Assembly: GCA_007133145.1 (NCBI GenBank)
Contig: SLNF01000240.1
Coordinates: 1-8,928 of the forward strand
DNA length: 8,928 bases
Source of the DNA: Nitriliruptorales bacterium
Lineage (GTDB): Bacteria; Actinomycetota; Nitriliruptoria; Euzebyales; Egibacteraceae
Direction of reading: 5' to 3'
Shown here piece after piece: positions 5,706-8,928 of the stretch. Every line of letters starts with the position of its first letter. The first letter of the stretch is position 1. Both the position numbers and the translations under genes were made by a program. The notes under the pieces were generated by a model that was not told where the DNA came from, did no database searches, and saw only the letters and a list, made by a program, of their open reading frames with translations.

Positions 5706-7865
5706 CTACACCGGCTGCGCCACCCATTGCTGGAGCTCACGATCCTCGAGCAGTTCGGCGATGTCCTGCTCGCAGAAGCGGTCGTGGACGCCGCAGCGAC
5801 TGCCCAGGGCGCAGACGACCCGGCCGTCGCGGTGCACGAGCGAGACCTCGCAGGCGTTGCTGCACCCGGCGCACTGGAACGTGTGGGAGTCGAAGGCGGT
5901 CTCGGCCCTGCAGACGCTGAACCCGCCGCGGGCATCGCGGCTGAGCGCGAGGAACGCCGCACCGAGCGCCCCGGAGACCCGCGGCTCGGCGTGGATCTCC
6001 ACCTCCTGCCCGCACAGCTCGACGAAGGCGTCGGCCACGCCCTCGTTGAGCGCCACCGCGCCGGTGAACACGATCGGCCCGTCGAGCCGGCGGGAGCGGC
6101 AGACGTTGTTGAGGTAGTTCTGCGCCAGCGCCCGGCACATCCCCTTGACGATCCCGCTGGCGGGGTACCCCGCCTGCTGCTTCGAGACGATGTCGGACTC
6201 GGCGAAGACGCCGCAGCGTCCGGTGATGTTCACGCCGCACTGCGCCGACCGGGCGCAGGCGCCGAGGTCCTCGACCGGCAGGTCGAACTCCCGCGCCGCC
6301 GAGGACAGGAACGATCCCGTGCCGGCCGAGCAGATGCTGTTCATGCCGAACCAGACGGGGATGCCGCGGTCGTCCATGGAGATGAACTTGCTGTCCTGCC
6401 CGCCGATCTCGATGACCGAGCGCACGTCGGCGCGGTGCAGCATCGCGCCCACTGCCTGACAGCTGATCTCGTCCACCGCGAGCGGGGCGTCGACGAGCGC
6501 CGCCGCCAGCGTCCTGCCCGACCCGGTGGTCGCACCGCCGGTCACGGGGGCGTCGGGGTTGCGTGCGGCGATGCCGGTGACGACGTTGCGGATCGCGCGC
6601 ATCGGGTCGCGCTGGTTGAACTCGTACTGCTGGTCGAGGATCTCGAGGGTCTCGCCGTCGAGCAGCACGGCCTTCGTCGAGGTGCTGCCGACGTCGAGGC
6701 CCAGCCAGGCGCCCTGGCGACGGGCGCCGAGGAGCGCGTCGACGCCGCGATGGCGAAAGCGCACCATGTTCACGAGCGCCTCCGCCCGCGTGATGACGTT
6801 CTGCTCACCGAACTGCTGGTCGAAGACGAAGTGGTTGACGCTGATGTCGTAGTCGCGCGCCACCTCGTCGATGATCACCGAGGTCGTCGCCTCCGGCATG
6901 CACGGGAACGGCATGATGTGGACGACGCTGTCGAAGCCCGCGAGGGCGTAGTAGATCGTCCAGGCGATGCTCTCCTTGCCGTGGCCTCCCACCCCGGTCT
7001 TCGGCAGGTAGGGCTCGGTCTCCCGGAACGCGCGGTGGTAGAGGTCGGCGTCGACGTCGGGCCGTTGCATCCCACCGACGCACCAGGCGCCGATCTCCCG
7101 CCACATGCCGAGGTAGGCGAACCCCGCCGACCACTTCAGCCGGTGGCGCGCACCGCGTGAGAGAGGCCCGTCGGCGGGCTCGAAGAGCTGGTGGAAGAGG
7201 AACTGCGACAGCGGCAGCGCGTTGTGGACGTAGGCGCCGGCGTCCCGCAAGCGGCGGACGAGGTCGAGGTTCGCGGCCGGTTCGAGGACGGTGTAGATCT
7301 CACCGCACACGCCCACCTTCGGGCGGCCCTCGGCGTCAGCCCGCTCGAGCCGCCGGGCCTGCGCCTGCATCTGCGGCAGGTCAGCGGCCCACAGGCCCCG
7401 CAGGACGTGGCGCACGAGCCTGCGGCTCTGGCGGCGGCTGAATCCGGGGACGAGCGACTCGAGCCAGCCGGTGAGGTCGAGCGGCTGCAGGGCGTCGACC
7501 TCGACCTTGGCCCCGACCTGCCGCAGGATGCTGCGGTGCATGAGCCAGTAGGCCTTCTGCCGGCAGTCCCCGCAGTTGTCCCACTCGAGGACCCGGTCGA
7601 CGCCGGCGTCCTGCAGGTCGAGGATGTTGCCGAGCATGATCTTCGCCGGCAGGCAGACGTTCTCGTCCATGTAGCCGCTGCCACGGTCGACGGTCTGTCG
7701 CGTGATCGGCGGGGCGAGCTCGAGCTCCACACCCTCGACACCCTCCGCGGCCAGCGCCTCGTCGACGAGCCGCTTGAGCAGGGCGCTGTAGCGGCCCATG
7801 AGCGGGATCCCGATACGGCTGCCGTTGAGGCTTTCAGTGGCGGGTGCTACAGCCTCGGTCGCCAT
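5706..7865 (-). CDS. HgdB/DUF2229-like domain fused to BadF/HgdC-type ATPase activase
   Basis: A protein of 719 residues from the ATG at 7865, which has AAAGGG 7 bases upstream. An ATG at 7892 would add nine residues but lacks a well-placed site. The first 380 residues resemble the DUF2229/2-hydroxyglutaryl-CoA dehydratase component family: ENVCLPAKIMLGN (C71), DNCGDCR (C98, C101), VCGEIYTVLEP (C187) and HIMPFPCMPE (C322). From 388 on comes a BadF/BadG/BcrA/HgdC ATPase: phosphate loop GLDVGSTSTK (389-398), GGQD (488-491), NSICSAGTGSFL (C512) and GRCGVFAESD (C551). The last two cysteines hold the [4Fe-4S] cluster shared by the activator dimer in the family. A C-terminal tail adds six cysteines (C665, C668, C672, C685, C691, C698), a likely extra metal site. 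Activators use ATP to drive an electron into a radical dehydratase or reductase. The expected separate dehydratase subunits are absent from the window. Function on a specific acyl-CoA is not supported. Confidence 0.88.
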   Translation of the reverse strand: MATEAVAPATESLNGSRIGIPLMGRYSALLKRLVDEALAAEGVEGVELELAPPITRQTVDRGSGYMDENVCLPAKIMLGNILDLQDAGVDRVLEWDNCGDCRQKAYWLMHRSILRQVGAKVEVDALQPLDLTGWLESLVPGFSRRQSRRLVRHVLRGLWAADLPQMQAQARRLERADAEGRPKVGVCGEIYTVLEPAANLDLVRRLRDAGAYVHNALPLSQFLFHQLFEPADGPLSRGARHRLKWSAGFAYLGMWREIGAWCVGGMQRPDVDADLYHRAFRETEPYLPKTGVGGHGKESIAWTIYYALAGFDSVVHIMPFPCMPEATTSVIIDEVARDYDISVNHFVFDQQFGEQNVITRAEALVNMVRFRHRGVDALLGARRQGAWLGLDVGSTSTKAVLLDGETLEILDQQYEFNQRDPMRAIRNVVTGIAARNPDAPVTGGATTGSGRTLAAALVDAPLAVDEISCQAVGAMLHRADVRSVIEIGGQDSKFISMDDRGIPVWFGMNSICSAGTGSFLSSAAREFDLPVEDLGACARSAQCGVNITGRCGVFAESDIVSKQQAGYPASGIVKGMCRALAQNYLNNVCRSRRLDGPIVFTGAVALNEGVADAFVELCGQEVEIHAEPRVSGALGAAFLALSRDARGGFSVCRAETAFDSHTFQCAGCSNACEVSLVHRDGRVVCALGSRCGVHDRFCEQDIAELLEDRELQQWVAQPV

Positions 7866-7912
7866 GTCCGAGCCCTTTCGCCGCGGTGACATGCCGCGAT
7901 GCGGACCTCACC

Positions 7913-7932
7913 CACGCGGTGGCCACCGTGTG
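7913..7932. promoter_or_regulatory. 20-bp near-perfect palindrome, candidate operator
   Basis: A palindrome centred between 7922 and 7923 pairs at nine of ten positions. The inner 12 bases are perfect, there is one G-T mismatch at 7916/7929, and the outer three pairs match. It lies about 48 bases upstream of the activase-fusion start at 7865. Its core GGTGGCCA recurs at 7955-7962. It looks like a site for a dimeric repressor, but no regulator gene is in the window. No reliable -10/-35 boxes could be picked out in this 231-base gap (7866-8096). Confidence 0.35.
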
Positions 7933-8096
7933 CTTGCCCGTCGAGGAGGCGGCAGGTGGCCATGGCCCGCGCCGGGGATCGACGGCTTGGGTGGGTGACC
8001 GTACCCGGCCCCGTCCGGCCTTGATCAGCACGCGCGCTCAGCGCTCGGCGCCTCCTCCCCCGGGCAGGATCGGCGAGCTCGCGGGCCCCGAGGCGA

Positions 8097-8593
8097 TCAG
8101 ACCCCGTCGAGCGGCTCGCGCAGGGGCGCAGCCTGGCGGGGGGCGTCGCCGGCCACGTCGTTGTTGCAGCAGACGTCGACGTCACGGCCCTCCCGCGCAG
8201 GCGGTCGGTCGCTGATCGTCCGGGCGTCGTCGGGCTGCGCGCCATCACGCCAGCACCGCAGCCGCCAGGCCCAGGGCCCGAGCGCCTCCGCGTCGTAGGC
8301 ACTGGCGTAGGGTTCCTCGGGGCCGTGCGGGCGCACGTCGACGAACCCGGCGGTGACCTCCTCGATGAGCGGCCAGGCCGAGGCGTGGGAGACCGCGAGG
8401 GCGGCGCCGTGGCGCCGCGCGATGGCGGCCATGGCCTCGCAGCGGTAGCTGTCGTGGCGCACCTCGAGCACATGACGCAGCGGACGGTTGGCGCCCGAGC
8501 CGAACGCCGGCTGGCGACACGCTCGTCGTGGCCGCGGGCGAGGTCGGCCGCGGCCTCGGTGTCGCCCGGGAGCCCCTCGAGGAAGGCCTCGAC
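8097..8593 (-). pseudogene. DUF72 family protein, N-terminally truncated and frameshifted
   Basis: On the reverse strand two frames together give the C-terminal two thirds of a DUF72 (YecE-like) protein. The first frame carries VEAFLEGLPGDTEAAADLAR and GHDERVASR down to about 8507. The second, starting near 8504, carries RPLRHVLEVRHDSY, WPLIEEVTAGFVDVRPHG and YASAYDAEALGPWAWRLRCW, then GRDVDVCCNNDV close to the stop. One missing base near 8505-8509 explains the switch. The family's 'VYVYFDND' motif is decayed to VDVCCNND. Complete members are about 240-270 residues and begin with a TIM-barrel-like half (a 'YPSW' start and an 'E-NSSFY' motif), none of which is found upstream in any frame. In its place, CobW-like sequence on the opposite strand begins at about 8585. 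This is best read as a decaying remnant; a sequencing error could explain the frameshift but not the missing half. Confidence 0.75.
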
Positions 8594-8755
8594 GCCGACG
8601 CGCTGCGGCGGACCCTCGAGGCCGCCCTGCTCTCCGACGACGAGCTCTCGGCCCCGGCCGCGTCGTGGTAGGCGCTGCACGGACCGTTCCCCGACGGGGG
8701 GGCGGAGGTCGTCGCCGACCTGCCCGTGCGCGAACTGATGAGGGAGCCCGCATGA
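8585..8755 (+). pseudogene. CobW/COG0523 GTPase, C-terminal remnant with amber codon
   Basis: The frame reads GLDADALRRTLEAALLSDDEL, then APAASW, a TAG stop at 8669-8671, and then ALHGPFPDGGAEVVADLPVR down to a TGA at 8753-8755. This is the end of the CobW C-terminal domain, whose members have 'LD...L...LD.CLLTD.E......W..L.DPFP'. The Walker A, GCxCC and base-recognition motifs of the GTPase half are absent, and nothing CobW-like is seen before 8585. That the pattern continues past the TAG, and that the final TGA overlaps the L31 ATG as ATGA, shows the amber codon is a mutation within a formerly longer gene. COG0523 proteins are putative zinc metallochaperones and often sit beside zinc-free ribosomal protein copies. 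The assignment rests on a short match, so it is moderate. Confidence 0.6.
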
Positions 8756-8928
8756 AGAAGGACATCCACCCCCACTACCGCCCCGTCGTCTTCCATGATG
8801 TCGAAGCCGGGGTGTCGTGGTTGATGCGCTCGACGATCGCCATCGACGCGACGACGACGTGGGAGGACGGTCGGGAGTTCCCCCTGGCGAAGGTCGAGTT
8901 CTCGAGCCCGAGCCACCCCTTCTCCGCC
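8752..8928 (+). CDS. rpmE2: 50S ribosomal protein L31 type B (3' partial)
   Basis: The first 59 residues are in the window, beginning MKKDIHPHYRPVVFHDVEAG and continuing with LMRSTI, WEDGREFPL and VEFSSPSHPF. That is the type B (YkgM/RpmE2) pattern; full-length proteins are about 80-90 residues. No cysteine is present, so it belongs to the zinc-independent form that replaces the CxxC-containing L31 when zinc is scarce. The ATG at 8752 has AGGGAG 5 bases upstream and overlaps the TGA of the CobW remnant. In many bacteria such genes are under Zur control. I see no Zur-box-like AT-rich palindrome in 8590-8751, which fits the loss of an upstream promoter. Confidence 0.93.
   Translation, partial: MKKDIHPHYRPVVFHDVEAGVSWLMRSTIAIDATTTWEDGREFPLAKVEFSSPSHPFSA

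Noticed and set aside
5536..5727. 63-codon reverse-strand frame between the activase fusion and the ABC ATPase, ending in a GTGA overlap
   Set aside because: It has no ribosome binding site, overlaps the preceding stop codon and has an Arg-rich unconserved-looking sequence. The better ATPase start at 5521, with AAGGAG, makes the overlap irrelevant. A tiny membrane peptide cannot be fully excluded.
5727..7160. 477-codon forward frame opposite the activase fusion
   Set aside because: It is a shadow of the reverse-strand gene, whose cysteine and ATPase motifs are unmistakable.
8073..8082. Perfect 10-bp palindrome after the DUF72 remnant
   Set aside because: It is too short and too GC-rich to stand out from chance, with no loop for a terminator.
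8245..8916. Reverse-strand frame of 223 codons through the L31 and CobW region
   Set aside because: It has no recognisable motif and runs antisense to the clear L31 type B sequence.

Overview
The window is very GC-rich, with G or C at most third codon positions and GTG as well as ATG starts. It carries a 13E12/DUF222-type HNH protein and CobW/L31-type zinc-response genes, so it most likely comes from a high-GC actinomycete (Actinomycetota). I cannot name the genus; the 2-hydroxyacyl-CoA dehydratase-activator fusion hints at a lineage outside the usual Streptomyces/Mycobacterium models. Coding density is high and no gap exceeds about 300 bases. I see no tRNA, rRNA, CRISPR array, insertion sequence or att site.

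Layout, left to right. (1) The C-terminal part of an HNH endonuclease-like protein (+) enters from the left edge and ends at 590, followed by a strong GC hairpin at 610-633. (2) Two leftward genes follow: a CoA-binding-fold protein (769-1269) and a protein with gamma-glutamylcyclotransferase-like motifs (1419-2231). (3) Divergent from these is a complete M28-family metallopeptidase (+, 2372-3604). Its start codon and ribosome binding site lie inside a 9-bp inverted repeat. (4) A leftward ABC exporter pair is joined by an ATGA overlap: an ATPase with an unusual N-terminal two-helix PLDc_N membrane domain (4328-5521) and its six-helix permease (3549-4331). The permease tail overlaps the peptidase tail convergently. 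(5) Upstream on the same strand is a large protein (5706-7865) in which an HgdB/DUF2229-like cysteine domain precedes a BadF/HgdC-type ATPase activator domain. A near-perfect 20-bp palindrome lies upstream of it. (6) The right end is a damaged region. The C-terminal remnant of a DUF72 gene (-) and the C-terminal remnant of a CobW/COG0523 GTPase gene (+) lie back to back, both lacking their N-terminal halves, and their recognisable homologies meet at about 8585-8593. The DUF72 remnant also has a frameshift and the CobW remnant an in-frame amber codon. The CobW frame still ends in an ATGA overlap with the start of a cysteine-free (type B) ribosomal protein L31 gene, which runs off the window.

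How the genes fit together. The ABC pair is clearly one operon and may be co-transcribed with the activase fusion upstream. The CobW-L31B pair is a typical zinc-limitation arrangement, here apparently cut off from its own promoter by a deletion. The most noteworthy items are the permuted activase fusion, the PLDc_N-ABC fusion and the back-to-back pseudogene scar. I found no convincing complete new multi-gene system.
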